Source: Roseiarcus sp963823165 (GTDB lineage: Bacteria; Pseudomonadota; Alphaproteobacteria; Rhizobiales; Beijerinckiaceae). From it: a stretch of DNA of 64,000 bases. The position numbers and the translations under genes are program-made. Location: NCBI GenBank assembly GCA_963823165.1, contig CAWGKV010000031.1:1-64000 (forward strand), read 5' to 3'. Shown here in pieces: positions 28,388-37,124 of this stretch; within the stretch, counting starts at the first letter, position 1, and every line of letters begins with the position of its first letter. Under the pieces are notes generated by a model. It was given only the letters and a program-made list of their open reading frames with translations. It was not told where the DNA came from and searched no databases.

Positions 28388-28412
28388 AACGCAGGGGCGA
28401 AACCCTTGTTCC
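28388..28412 (-). promoter_or_regulatory. EcfG-type general stress promoter
   Basis: On the minus strand GGAAC (28412-28408), 16-bp spacer, CGTT (28391-28388), exactly matching the EcfG consensus and placed 45 nt before the DUF892 start codon. Confidence 0.82.
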
Positions 28413-28665
28413 TGCCGCTTCTCGTCAGGAGGCAGCGGGAAAACCCGCGAATTCGCCTTGCGGCGGACGCGATCTGTCTGTATGTGAGCCAACTCGTTGC
28501 GTCCCGCCGGGGGCTGAACGGAAGACTGCGCGCTCGTGAGCGTACGGTAGGGCCTCAGGGTCCGGCTTCCGGTGTTCCCGCCTTCGAACGATCCGGTTCG
28601 AGCCTTTCTCGGGGCTCGAAGGGCTCCGCGCAGGACGCAGACCGAACGGAATGGAAAGGCAACAG

Positions 28666-29118
28666 ATGGCTCTATACGAGCACATTTTCCTGGCGCGCCA
28701 GGACGTCACGCAGCAGCAGGTCGAAGCGCTGACGGAGCAGATCAAAACGAAAATTGCTTCGCTCGGAGGCGCGGTGACCAAGGTGGAGCCGTGGGGACTG
28801 AAGTCGCTGGCGTTCCGGATCAAGAAGAACCGGAAGGCGCATTTCACCCTACTCAACATCGCCGCCCCGTCCGAGGCGGTGGTCGAGCTCGAGCGCACTC
28901 TGAGCCTCAACGAGGATGTGCTTCGCTTCCTCACCCTCCGCGTCGACGAGCACGAGGCCGGGCCGTCGGCGATGCTGCGCAAACGCGACGACGGCGACCG
29001 TGACGATCGCGGACCTCGCGGGCCGCGCGGCGACCGACCTGATCGCGGGGATCGCGGCGACCGTTCCGACCGCCCTCCCCGCCGTCCGCGCGATGACATG
29101 AATGTTGGAGCAAGCTGA
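28666..29118 (+). CDS. rpsF: 30S ribosomal protein S6
   Basis: 150 aa from ATG 28666 (MALYEHIFLARQDVTQQQ); upstream in-frame ATG 28651 is not the family start. Conserved VEPWGLKSLAFRIKKNRKAHF (binds S18/16S rRNA) and LRFLTLRVDEHE. The C-terminal ~45 residues are a charged Arg/Asp/Gly tail (DRDDRGPRGPRGDRP), typical of alphaproteobacteria. First gene of rpsF-rpsR-DUF2232-rplI; its stop overlaps the rpsR start. Confidence 0.97.
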   Translation: MALYEHIFLARQDVTQQQVEALTEQIKTKIASLGGAVTKVEPWGLKSLAFRIKKNRKAHFTLLNIAAPSEAVVELERTLSLNEDVLRFLTLRVDEHEAGPSAMLRKRDDGDRDDRGPRGPRGDRPDRGDRGDRSDRPPRRPRDDMNVGAS

Positions 29119-29354
29119 TGCCCGGCGCGCCACGTCGACCCTTCTTTCGCCGCCGCAAGTCCTGCCCGTTCTCAGGCGCCAACGCGCCGAAGATCGACTA
29201 CAAGGACACGCGCCTCCTGTCGCGCTACATTTCGGAGCGCGGCAAGATCGTGCCGTCCCGCATCACCGCGGTCAGCGCGGCAAAGCAGAGGGAGCTTGCT
29301 CAGGCGATCAAACGCGCCCGTTTCCTCGGCCTGCTGCCCTATGTGATCCGCTGA
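29118..29354 (+). CDS. rpsR: 30S ribosomal protein S18
   Basis: 78 aa. TGATG overlap with rpsF gives 1:1 coupling of these subunit partners. Conserved RRRKSCPFSG, IDYKDTRLLSRYISERGKIVPSR and AIKRARFLGLLPY. A 7-bp GCTGACG-TTC-CGTCAGC palindrome covers the stop region (29350-29366) and may reduce read-through. Confidence 0.98.
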   Translation: MPGAPRRPFFRRRKSCPFSGANAPKIDYKDTRLLSRYISERGKIVPSRITAVSAAKQRELAQAIKRARFLGLLPYVIR

Positions 29355-29455
29355 CGTTCCGTCAGCAGTCGAACCGCCTCGGCCGAATAGGCGCCCGCGG
29401 CGGAAGTTGAAGGCGGCTTTCTCGCCTTCTAACCGCGAGGCAGGCGGGACAGCGC

Positions 29456-30433
29456 ATGATCCCTCGATTTGCCGTAGCGATCGGCGCCGGGTGCGCCGCG
29501 GCTTTTCTGTTCGCCGTCAGCGCGCAGACGAGCCCGCTCGCCATGACGCTCGCCTATCTCGCGCCGCTTCCGATCATGATCGCCGCCATGGGCTGGGGCG
29601 TCGACGTCGGCGCAGTGTCAGCGGCGACGTCCGTCGCCGCCCTGATCCTTCTCGCCGAGCCGTTGACTGGTCTCCTGTATGCGGCCTCCGTCGCCGCTCC
29701 CGCGTGGGTGCTGGCCGCATACGCAGCCGCGCCCTTGGCGCGCTACCTTCCTTCGAGGGTGCGGGCCGGCCAGACCTACGCTTCGGTCGGCTCGATCGTG
29801 GTCCTCGCCTCCGCGATCGGCATGCTCGGCGCCGTCTCGGTGCTGACGGCGATTATCGTCATTTACGGCGGCTATGCCGAGGGAGCCAAACAGGTCACGA
29901 CAGCGCTCGCCGCCCTGGCGAGCGACGCCTTCGACACGAAGGACGGCGATCAGGCGCGGGTGTTCGCGGAGACGCTCGTGCGCGTCGGCCCGGCCGCGAT
30001 CGCGGCCTCGACCCTCCTGATGCTGAGCATCAATCTTTACGCGGCCTCGCGCTCGATCCAGCTCTCGCACCGGCTGCAAAGGCCATGGCCCGATCTGCCG
30101 ACCTCGCTGCGTCTGCCCTGGCCGCTCGGCCTGGTCGTGATCGGCTGCGCGGCCTGCGCCTACGCCCTGCCCGCTCCGGCGTCGCAATATTTCGCCATCG
30201 GCGTCGGCGGCATCGGCGCGGCGTTCGTCCTGCAGGGGCTGGCCGTCGCGCACGCCCTGTCGCGCGGCCTCAAACTCAGGGTCGTGATGCTCGTCGCCCT
30301 CTACGCCTGCTGTCTGCTGCGGGCCAAATACACGCTTCCCGTCCTCGCGGCGCTCGGCCTGATTGACGCGTTCGCCAGGCTGCGCGCCCGGGCCGCCTTC
30401 CTTCCCTCCCCGAAACCGACAAGTCATCGATAG
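29456..30433 (+). CDS. DUF2232 polytopic membrane protein
   Basis: 325 aa with about eight hydrophobic segments (first at 5-25, FAVAIGAGCAAAFLFAVSA). DUF2232 family, positioned between rpsR and rplI as in many alphaproteobacteria. Role unknown, though the constant location suggests a housekeeping membrane function. Only 9 nt separate it from rplI, so it is in the ribosomal operon. Confidence 0.88.
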   Translation: MIPRFAVAIGAGCAAAFLFAVSAQTSPLAMTLAYLAPLPIMIAAMGWGVDVGAVSAATSVAALILLAEPLTGLLYAASVAAPAWVLAAYAAAPLARYLPSRVRAGQTYASVGSIVVLASAIGMLGAVSVLTAIIVIYGGYAEGAKQVTTALAALASDAFDTKDGDQARVFAETLVRVGPAAIAASTLLMLSINLYAASRSIQLSHRLQRPWPDLPTSLRLPWPLGLVVIGCAACAYALPAPASQYFAIGVGGIGAAFVLQGLAVAHALSRGLKLRVVMLVALYACCLLRAKYTLPVLAALGLIDAFARLRARAAFLPSPKPTSHR

Positions 30434-30442
30434 GAGTCGATA

Positions 30443-31018
30443 ATGGACGTCATATTGCTCGAACGCATCGGCAAGCTCGGCCACATGGGCGAGACGGTCC
30501 GCGTCAAGGACGGCTATGCCCGCAATTTCCTGCTGCCGCGCGGCAAGGCCTTGCGCGCGACCGAGGCCAACAAGAAGAAGTTCGAGGCTCAGCGCACCGA
30601 CCTCGAAGCGCGCAACCTCGAGCTCAAGCGCGGCGCAAACGAAGTCTCGGCCAAAGTCGACGGCGCGACAGTCGTCATCATCCGGCAGGCTGGCGAGACA
30701 GGGCAGCTCTACGGGTCGGTCTCGGCGCGAGACATCGCCGAGGCGCTGGCCGCGGCAGGCCATCCGGTGCAGCGCAGCCATGTCGCGATCCAGCATCCGA
30801 TCAAGACGCTCGGCCTGCACGCCGTGCCGGTCCATCTTCACCCGGAAGTCGAGGCCAAGGTCACGGTCAATGTCGCCCGTTCGCCCGAACAGGCCGAGCG
30901 GCAGGCGAAGGGCGAGGACCTCACGGTCCGCGAGCAGACGTCGATGGACGATCTCGGCCTCGAAGTCGGGCGGGCGCTGGCGGAGGCCGGTCCCGGCGAG
31001 AGCCTGGCGCGGGAGTAG
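30443..31018 (+). CDS. rplI: 50S ribosomal protein L9
   Basis: 191 aa. The N-terminal rRNA-binding domain has MDVILLERIGKLGHMGETVRVKDGYARNFLLPRGKA-type sequence and is followed by the long connecting helix and C-terminal domain (LYGSVSARDIAEAL, HPIKTLGLHAVPVHLHPEVEAKV). The tail after about 160 is acidic and longer than in E. coli, common in this class. AGGAG precedes ATG 30443. Last gene of the operon. Confidence 0.97.
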   Translation: MDVILLERIGKLGHMGETVRVKDGYARNFLLPRGKALRATEANKKKFEAQRTDLEARNLELKRGANEVSAKVDGATVVIIRQAGETGQLYGSVSARDIAEALAAAGHPVQRSHVAIQHPIKTLGLHAVPVHLHPEVEAKVTVNVARSPEQAERQAKGEDLTVREQTSMDDLGLEVGRALAEAGPGESLARE

Positions 31019-31110
31019 GGAGAGCGAGAGGCGAATGGTAATGGCGAGCATTCTCTCGGAACGCCGGGGGAAGGTCGCCGGTCGCCCGGGGGATGGAAAC
31101 CGCGCGCCCG

Positions 31111-31162
31111 GGGAAGCAAGAGGAACGCCAGGGGAAGCAGAAGGAACGCCAGGGGAAGTAAG
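31111..31162 (+). repeat. 21-bp tandem repeat, 2.5 copies
   Basis: GGGAAGCAAGAGGAACGCCAG and GGGAAGCAGAAGGAACGCCA(G) in tandem, followed by GGGAAGTAAG. Just downstream of rplI; no function evident. Confidence 0.8.
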
Positions 31163-31253
31163 ATCGGTTCGTGACTCGCGTCTTTTCAAGGACTTAAGCA
31201 AGACGCGGAGACGCGGGGTAACCGGGGCAAGTTTCCCGGACAAGGAAGGCGAC

Positions 31254-31448
31254 GTCATGTCCGCCCCCGGAGGGGTGGTCCGGGGCGCCCGGCCATCCGT
31301 GTGGTTCGGCCACCTGAGATCGCGAGCTCATACTTACGTTCAGCCTTTTCAATACCTTGCACCGTCCGTGTCCAAGGTGGGAAAGGTCTCTGCGGCATGA
31401 CGGCTCGGATGGCCGGGACCCCGAATCACAGTCCGGGGCGGCCATGAC
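31254..31448. repeat. second MITE-like palindromic element
   Basis: Arms of about 45 bp: 31255-31298 (CATGTCCGCCCCCGG to CGCCCGGCCATCC) pair with 31407-31448 (GGATGGCCGGGACCCCG to CCGGGGCGGCCATGAC). The spacer is about 108 bp, with no coding capacity. It differs in sequence from the element at 8958. Confidence 0.65.
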
Positions 31449-31925
31449 GATCGAGGGCGGTCTGCTCGGTTGTCGACTTCGGCACAAACTCTTTTCTCGT
31501 TCTTTTCTCGGCCCCTCCCCGCCGCGCGGCGCGCCGGACTACCGGCGGGTTCCAAGCGGCGTCAGGTGGAACGGCGTCCGGCCTCCCTTTATCGAACACA
31601 TAAGGAACAACAGGCGCGCTGTCAAGATAATGTCGGTCTTCAAGCTCGGCGCCTGTCGGACGACGTGCTCGGCCGAGTCGATGATCGAGATCAGGCGCTC
31701 GCCGTTCGAACAGGCGCTCGCCGTTCGAAATGGAGATTCGGGTCACGCTGAGGCACTCAGGGCCCGCCGGACATGGCGAGAGCCTCCGGGCGGTGCGGCG
31801 ATTGCGGAAAGGACAAGCGAGAATGTGGCGGCGCTAGGCCAGGAAGTGTCTCCTTATTGTTGCCGTCGCTTTGACGTAAACCTTTCCTGGCCGCCGCGGT
31901 TTTCGGATGCGGCTCTGGCGCTGCC

Positions 31926-32276
31926 GTGGCCGCTGACAAGCAGGCCGCCTGGGTAGGCCTCATGGAGAACACGGCGTCGTCATCGACTTGCGCCACGATG
32001 GGGATCGGCGGCACTGGCGTAGGCGACAACCACGTTTCGGTTTATAGGCCGCACATCCTTTCAACCGACACGCCGACCTATTTGGCGAGCGTGTTCACGC
32101 GCACCGAGTTCACTCTCGAAAATGGTTCTGAGACCGCAAATCCGCAGCTGAACGGTAGCGGCGTCACTACAGCAACCCTAATAGACGCCAGAGGAAAGCC
32201 GGGAACCTACAATGGCACTTTTTCCGGCATCGTCGTCACGCCGAACCCAGTCACGGAGACCACCAACGTCGATTGA
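31926..32276 (+). pseudogene. exported hypothetical protein lacking a normal start
   Basis: The reading frame opens after a stop at 31872 with RKPFLAAAVFGCGSGAAVA-ADKQAAW, clearly the end of a signal peptide, but has no ATG; GTG 31926 would start inside the cleavage region. The mature part (about 115 aa) contains SSSTCATMGIGGTGVGDNH, LASVFTRTEFTLENGSET and a Thr-rich end. I recognise no family. The 5' end is probably damaged by a frameshift near 31860-31875. Confidence 0.5.
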
Positions 32277-32566
32277 CAATTATTTTGATGTGGCTGGTTG
32301 CAACGTCACCTTCAAGGCCGCATACTTCCCAGAATAGTCGAATTCATAGGGGCGGCTATTCGCGGCTTCATGGTGGCGGAGCGTAGCTGCGCTCGATCGC
32401 CAATGCGATTCTCGGGAAGCCCGGTCGACGCAGCGGCCCGCATAGTGACGAACGCCGATTTTCAGCGGCATGGGCGCCGGAGCGGGAGCCGCCGCGGAAG
32501 ATCGACCCGGTCGGCGAGTTGATGCGGAGCGGTGGCGAGGAGCGCTGCAACCGCCATCCGTCCTCG

Positions 32567-33598
32567 CTACCCGAACCGGAACTCGCTCACGTGCCGATAC
32601 TCCGAGCCCGGCCGAAGGATGCAGTCGGTGAAGTGACGCCGATTCGGGGAATCCGGGAAGGCTTGCGGCTCGAGGCAAAGGCCGGCGTGGGCGCCGTAGC
32701 GCGCGCCGTGCAGACCCGGAACCGGACAATCGAGCTTGGCGGCGTCATAGAGCTGGACGCCGGGCTCGGTGCTGTGGAGCGACAGGGTCAATCCGTTCTT
32801 TGGAGAGCGGACGCGCGCGACAGGCGCGAGGCCGTCCGCCCCGGGCCAAAGGGCGGCGGCGAAATTCGTGTCGTATGTCGTCCCGCTCGCATTGCGCAAG
32901 GGACGCTCGACGCGGAAATCGTAGGGCGTCCCGGCGACGGAGCGGATCTCGCCGGTCGGAATGAGCTCGGCGTCGGCGGGGGTGTAGAAGTCTGCGAACA
33001 ACGTCACTTCGTGGTCGAGAACGTCCCGGCTGCCGTCGAGATTGAAATAGGCGTGCTGGGTGAGATTGACGACGGTTGGCTTGTCGGTGACCGCCGACAG
33101 TTCGACCCTCAACGTCGCCGGCTCGAGCATCCGGTAGACGCAGGTCGCCGTGAGCGAGCCGGGAAAGCCGGCCTCGCCGTCCGGCGACTCGAGCGTCAGT
33201 GAAACCGAGGAGGCGTCGTGGCCGCCCAGCTTCCAAAGACGCTGGCCGAAGGCCTTCGTGCCGCCATGCAGCATGTGCTTCTGGCCCGGTTTGCGGTCGA
33301 GCACATATTCGACGCCGTCGAGGACGAATCGGCCATTTGCGATCCGGTTGGCGAAGCGGCCCGCCACCGCTCCGAAGTGCGGCGAATGGGCGATGTAATC
33401 CTCGAGCGTGTCGAGGCCGAGCGTCACGCTTTGCGGCCCGTTGGCCGTCGGCGCCACGAGATCGCGGATGACTGCGCCCCAGGTCAGGATTTTCGCGCTC
33501 GCGCCCCCGTTGGATGCGATGACGACCTCATAGGCCGGAGCGCCGTCGATCGCGCCGAACACCTCTGGACTCAACGTCGACCTCCCCGTTGTCGCCAT
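32567..33598 (-). CDS. galM: aldose 1-epimerase (galactose mutarotase)
   Basis: 343 aa from ATG 33598; GTG 33613 would add five residues. Interconverts alpha and beta anomers of aldoses in the cytosol. Family features: GRFANRIANGRF, HMLHGG, catalytic His in NLTQHAYFNLDG, TGEIRSVAGTPYDFR, and C-terminal CLEPQAFPDSPN with the catalytic Glu. Immediately follows the uracil-DNA glycosylase gene, so likely co-transcribed with udg and NYN, although the functions are unrelated. Confidence 0.93.
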   Translation of the reverse strand: MATTGRSTLSPEVFGAIDGAPAYEVVIASNGGASAKILTWGAVIRDLVAPTANGPQSVTLGLDTLEDYIAHSPHFGAVAGRFANRIANGRFVLDGVEYVLDRKPGQKHMLHGGTKAFGQRLWKLGGHDASSVSLTLESPDGEAGFPGSLTATCVYRMLEPATLRVELSAVTDKPTVVNLTQHAYFNLDGSRDVLDHEVTLFADFYTPADAELIPTGEIRSVAGTPYDFRVERPLRNASGTTYDTNFAAALWPGADGLAPVARVRSPKNGLTLSLHSTEPGVQLYDAAKLDCPVPGLHGARYGAHAGLCLEPQAFPDSPNRRHFTDCILRPGSEYRHVSEFRFG

Positions 33599-33614
33599 CG
33601 CCGTGCGCCGCACT

Positions 33615-34262
33615 TCAAGAGCGCTCGAGCTGCGTCCGGATCGAGGCGAAAACGTCCCGGAACATCGCTTCGGTCAGCACGCCCGTGTTGGTGTTGTAGC
33701 GTGAGCAATGGTAGCTGTCGAACACGACGGGGCCCTTCTCATTCAGGACGTGGCGCGCCCCATGGGCGAAGGGAAACTCGGCTGCGCGAGCGCCGAACGC
33801 CCGCAACACCGTGTCGTGCGCCACCCGTCCGAGCGCGAGCACGACCTCGAGATCGGGGAGCGCCGCGATCGATTTCGACAGATAGGGGCGACAGGCCGCG
33901 ATCTCCTGCGGCGTCGGCTTGTTTTGCGGCGGCGCGCACCGGACGGCGTTGACGATGGCGCAGTCGACGAGTTGGAGGCCGTCGTCTGTCGTGCGCCCAT
34001 ACGCTCCCGCGGCGAAGCCGTAGCGGATGAGCGTTTCGTAGAGGAGGTCGCCGGCGTAGTCGCCGGTGAACGGACGGCCCGTCCGGTTGGCCCCCCGAAG
34101 ACCTGGCGCGAGACCGACGATCATCAGGCGTGCGCTTGCCTCGCCGAACGACGCGACCGGCGCGTTGGACCATTCCGGATAGGCGGAGCAATTCGCGGTC
34201 CGGTACTCGGCAAGGCGCGGGCAGGCTCCGCAGTCCCGCGGAGGGCTGACGTCGAATGCCAT
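33615..34262 (-). CDS. uracil-DNA glycosylase, family 4/5 type
   Basis: 215 aa from ATG 34262 (MAFDVSPPRDCGACPRLAEY). Removes uracil from DNA to start base-excision repair. Signatures: CGACPRL-type cysteines for an iron-sulfur cluster, GLAPGLRGANRTGRPFTGD, NAVRCAPPQNKPT, and H-CSRYNTNTG near the C-terminus. GLAPG with Ala rather than Asp/Asn at the catalytic spot and GANRTGRPF favour family 5 (UDGb). The frame upstream of 34262 overlaps the NYN gene and is not conserved. Confidence 0.88.
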   Translation of the reverse strand: MAFDVSPPRDCGACPRLAEYRTANCSAYPEWSNAPVASFGEASARLMIVGLAPGLRGANRTGRPFTGDYAGDLLYETLIRYGFAAGAYGRTTDDGLQLVDCAIVNAVRCAPPQNKPTPQEIAACRPYLSKSIAALPDLEVVLALGRVAHDTVLRAFGARAAEFPFAHGARHVLNEKGPVVFDSYHCSRYNTNTGVLTEAMFRDVFASIRTQLERS

Positions 34263-34278
34263 CGGCCAGATGGTCCGG

Positions 34279-34884
34279 TTATTCGCGAACCGGCTCTTCG
34301 ATCGGCTGCTGGGTCGGCCCGTAATGCCGGCGGTGATTGTCGGCCCGGACGGGCCGCTCGCCCGGATCGCGCCCGATGCGCGGCATGAGCTGCGTGAGAT
34401 CGATGAATTCGTCCGCCTGCCGGCGCAATTCGTCGGCGACCATCGGCGGCTGCGTCGAGATCGTCGAAACGACCGCAACCCGCACGCCCTTGCGCTGGAT
34501 CAACTCGACGAGCGAGCGGAAGTCGCCGTCGCCCGAGAAAAGCACCATGAGGTCAAGGTGATCGGCCATCTCCATTGCGTTGACCGCGAGCTCGATGTCC
34601 ATGTTGCCCTTGACCTTGCGGCGTCCGGTCGAGTCGACGAATTCCTTGGTCGGCTTCGTCACGACGGCGTAACCGTTGTAGTCGAGCCAGTCGACCAACG
34701 GTCGGATGGACGAATATTCCTGATCGTCGACCAAGGCGGTGTAGTAGAAGGCGCGAATCAGACGCCCCTTCCCCTGGAACTCCTTGAGCAGCCGCTTGTA
34801 GTCGATATCGAAACCGAGGGCTTTCGCGCTCGCATACAAATTGGCGCCGTCAATAAAAAGTGCAATTCGTTCCAAAGCTGACAT
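34279..34884 (-). CDS. NYN-domain ribonuclease (LabA/DUF88 family)
   Basis: 201 aa. PIN-like NYN fold: FIDGANLY with the first acidic residue, KGNMDIELAVNAM, and LFSGDGDFRSLVELIQRKGVRV with the paired Asp residues. It should be a metal-dependent RNase of the LabA type. The C-terminal ~35 residues are Pro/Arg-rich. First gene of NYN-udg-galM on the minus strand. Its upstream region has four imperfect 25-bp repeats that may be operators. Confidence 0.9.
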   Translation of the reverse strand: MSALERIALFIDGANLYASAKALGFDIDYKRLLKEFQGKGRLIRAFYYTALVDDQEYSSIRPLVDWLDYNGYAVVTKPTKEFVDSTGRRKVKGNMDIELAVNAMEMADHLDLMVLFSGDGDFRSLVELIQRKGVRVAVVSTISTQPPMVADELRRQADEFIDLTQLMPRIGRDPGERPVRADNHRRHYGPTQQPIEEPVRE

Positions 34885-34893
34885 TGTGCGGTC

Positions 34894-34990
34894 TTTTCTT
34901 TACACGGGCGTTGAGAGTTGTCTTTACACGGTGCGTCGGGAGTTGTCTTTACATGGTACGCCGAGAGCTGTCTTTACATGGCGTTGAGAG
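34894..34990. repeat. four imperfect ~25-bp tandem repeats upstream of the NYN gene
   Basis: Units at 34894, 34918, 34943 and 34968 share TTGTCTTTACA(C/T)GG followed by GCGTTGAGAG-type sequence. They lie 10-106 nt upstream of the NYN start codon, in the promoter region. About 2.4 helical turns per unit; possible iteron-like binding sites. The rest of the gap to 35307 shows no gene. Confidence 0.75.
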
Positions 34991-35307
34991 TTGCAGCGTG
35001 CGCCCGAAATTGCCTGCGCCAGGGCCTGCGGTTCGACAGAACATCATCCAAAAACAGCCTTCAAGCCCCAATCCGGATTCGTCGCAATCGCAAGCGCCAA
35101 AAAACATCTCGCCCGACTGCCGATAGCGATGCAATGCGCACTATTTGAGGATGTTCCGGTAAAAAATCCATGACCGGCCAGAATCAACTCTTCGTGTCGA
35201 AGCCCACGGCCCAGGCTCCTCGAAGATTGACGTTTGGCCGCATCTTGGTAACGGTCGATTTCGTTTCAGGTCGGGCAGCGGCCGACTGAAGAAGCGGGAG
35301 GGGGTTT

Positions 35308-36159
35308 ATGAAACTGGTTCGTTACGGCAGGAGCGGCAAGGAGAAGCCGGGGCTTATTGACCAGGCCGGCAAACTCCGCGATCTCAGCGAAGTCGTGGCC
35401 GACATCGACGCCGACACGCTCGGTCCCCGGACGCTCCGGCGTCTGGCGAAGCTGGACCCCGAATCGCTGCCGGCCGTTCGCGGAACCCCGAGGCTGGGCC
35501 CCTGCGTCGCGAAGGTCGGCAACTTCATCGCCGTCGGCCTGAACTACGCCGATCACGCCGCCGAATCCGGCATGCCGACGCCGACCGAGCCGGTATTGTT
35601 CAACAAGGCGCCCTCCTGCATCGTCGGGCCGAACGACGACATCGTCATTCCGAAAGGCTCGAAGAAGACCGATTGGGAGGCGGAGCTCGCAATCGTGATC
35701 GGAACCCGAGCGAGCTATGTCGGGGAAGACGACGCGCTCCGCTGCGTGGCGGGATACTGCGTGTGCAACGACGTGTCCGAGCGCGAGTTCCAGCATGAGC
35801 GGTCCGGCCAGTGGATGAAGGGCAAGGGCTGTCCGACCTTCGGCCCGCTCGGCCCCTGGCTGGTCACGTCTGACGAGATCGAGGACCCGCAGAAGCTCGA
35901 CATCTGGCTCGATGTCAACGGCGAGCGGATGCAGAGCGGCTCGACCGCGACCATGGTGTTCAGCGTTCGGACGCTCGTCTCCTACATTTCGCAGTTCATG
36001 ATCCTGGAGCCGGGCGACGTCATCACCACCGGCACGCCGCCCGGCGTCGGCGCGGGCAGGAAGCCGCCGATCTTCCTCAAGCCGGGCGACACGGTGTCGC
36101 TGGGGATCGAGGGGCTCGGCCGCCAGGCGCAGCAGGTCGTCGCCTACAAGGCCGCGTGA
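35308..36159 (+). CDS. fumarylacetoacetate hydrolase (FAH) family protein
   Basis: 283 aa, GGGAGGGGG shortly before ATG 35308. FAH fold: VGLNYADHAAESG, metal ligands in DWEAELAIVIG, GYCVCNDVSEREFQ, KGCPTFGPLGPWL and TGTPPGVGAG. The family includes acylpyruvases, oxaloacetate decarboxylases and 2-keto-4-pentenoate hydratases; sequence alone does not select one. Cytosolic, metal-dependent. It overlaps the following small membrane-protein gene by 4 nt. Confidence 0.92.
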   Translation: MKLVRYGRSGKEKPGLIDQAGKLRDLSEVVADIDADTLGPRTLRRLAKLDPESLPAVRGTPRLGPCVAKVGNFIAVGLNYADHAAESGMPTPTEPVLFNKAPSCIVGPNDDIVIPKGSKKTDWEAELAIVIGTRASYVGEDDALRCVAGYCVCNDVSEREFQHERSGQWMKGKGCPTFGPLGPWLVTSDEIEDPQKLDIWLDVNGERMQSGSTATMVFSVRTLVSYISQFMILEPGDVITTGTPPGVGAGRKPPIFLKPGDTVSLGIEGLGRQAQQVVAYKAA

Positions 36160-36527
36160 GCAAGCCCTTGACCTTGCGGCTCCGGTCGTGGACGGGCCTC
36201 GCGCTGGCGGGGCTCTATGGGGCCGCTTTCGTCGCGCTCTATGTCGATTACCTGCGCCGCGCGGGGACCTGGTTCGCCGACCTGCCGCTGGCGCTGGCCG
36301 CCCTGCCCTTCACGCTCGCCATGCGGGCGGCGAACGGCGGCAGTTACGATTTCGCCGGCGACATGACGCTCAGGGTCGCTGCGGCCGTGGCGTTCTGCTG
36401 CGCGCTCGCCTACGCCGCGGGATGGGCCCTCGAGACGATCGTCCGGAGGATCGTGCGGTTCGGCCAGGACGGTCTGGCCGGACGGCGCGGACGGGGTGGC
36501 GGATCTGGGGCCTTTCCGAGGCTTTAG
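36156..36527 (+). CDS. small membrane protein
   Basis: 123 aa, GTG start overlapping the FAH stop by 4 nt. Three hydrophobic segments (about 12-32, 41-58 and 70-92) and a basic Gly/Arg-rich tail. No family recognised. Coupling to the FAH gene supports it being translated. Confidence 0.6.
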   Translation: MSKPLTLRLRSWTGLALAGLYGAAFVALYVDYLRRAGTWFADLPLALAALPFTLAMRAANGGSYDFAGDMTLRVAAAVAFCCALAYAAGWALETIVRRIVRFGQDGLAGRRGRGGGSGAFPRL

Positions 36528-36637
36528 CGGCGGGCCCGCAATGTTTTCGATTGGTTGCGACCCTTTTGGCGTCAACCTGGAAAATCGGGCTTCCGTAAGG
36601 GAATGGCTGCGCACCCCGATCGCCGCCCGACCTCCGA

Positions 36638-37124
36638 TTACTGAAGGGCGGATGAAGCCCAGGGCGGGACGCCGACGACGGGCGCGGCGTGCGGCTCGGG
36701 CCTCCACAGCGGCTCGCCGACGACGCGCGCAGCGGCAGGCGCCTCGGGAGCCCAAAGCGGAACGCCAACCGCGGGTGCGACCGCGAGCGCCTCGGGGGCC
36801 CAAGGCGGGACGCCGACGGCAGGCGCGATCGCATGCGGCTCGGGCGCTCCAAGGCGGCTCGCCGACGACGGGCGCGGCGTGCGGCTCGGGCCTCCACAGC
36901 GGCTCGCCGACGACGGGCGCGGCGTGCGGCTCGGGCCTCCACAGAGGTTCGCCGACCACCGGCGAAGCGCCGGGCGCTTCGGGAGCCCAAGGCGGGACGC
37001 CGACCACGGGCGCCACGGACGCCGCCGTCGGGTAGAAAGACGTCCAGTCAGCCGCCGCCGCCGGCGCATACGCCAAGGCGCAGGTCGATCCGGCGCACAG
37101 GACTGCAACAAGCGCGCGCCTCAT
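36638..37124 (-). pseudogene. exported Pro/Trp repeat protein with a frameshift
   Basis: ATG 37124 is preceded by GGGAGG and begins a clear signal peptide (MRRALVAVLCAGSTCALAY, cleavage after APAAAA). The mature part is a string of 15-residue units such as VVGEPLWRPEPHAAP. One extra base near 36848 shifts the frame; past it the repeats resume (APEPHAIAPAVGVPPW) and stop at 36638 after WASSALQ. The 45-nt DNA units are near-identical. Function unknown. Either a recent loss of function or a base-call error in a GC-rich repeat. Confidence 0.7.

Larger units (their letters stand above)
31019..31874. other. repeat-rich intergenic region without a supported gene
   Basis: About 850 bp after rplI. 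It holds a 21-bp tandem repeat (31111-31162), a palindromic element (31254-31448), and a 19-bp direct tandem GGCGCTCGCCGTTCGAACA at about 31695-31732. Open frames here have no recognisable domains. Confidence 0.5.

Noticed and set aside
29618..31258. 546-aa minus-strand frame
   Set aside because: Antisense to DUF2232 and rplI; Arg/Asp-rich composition typical of shadow frames.
34894..34990. possible small CRISPR
   Set aside because: Units are contiguous and imperfect with no spacers; no cas genes in the window.
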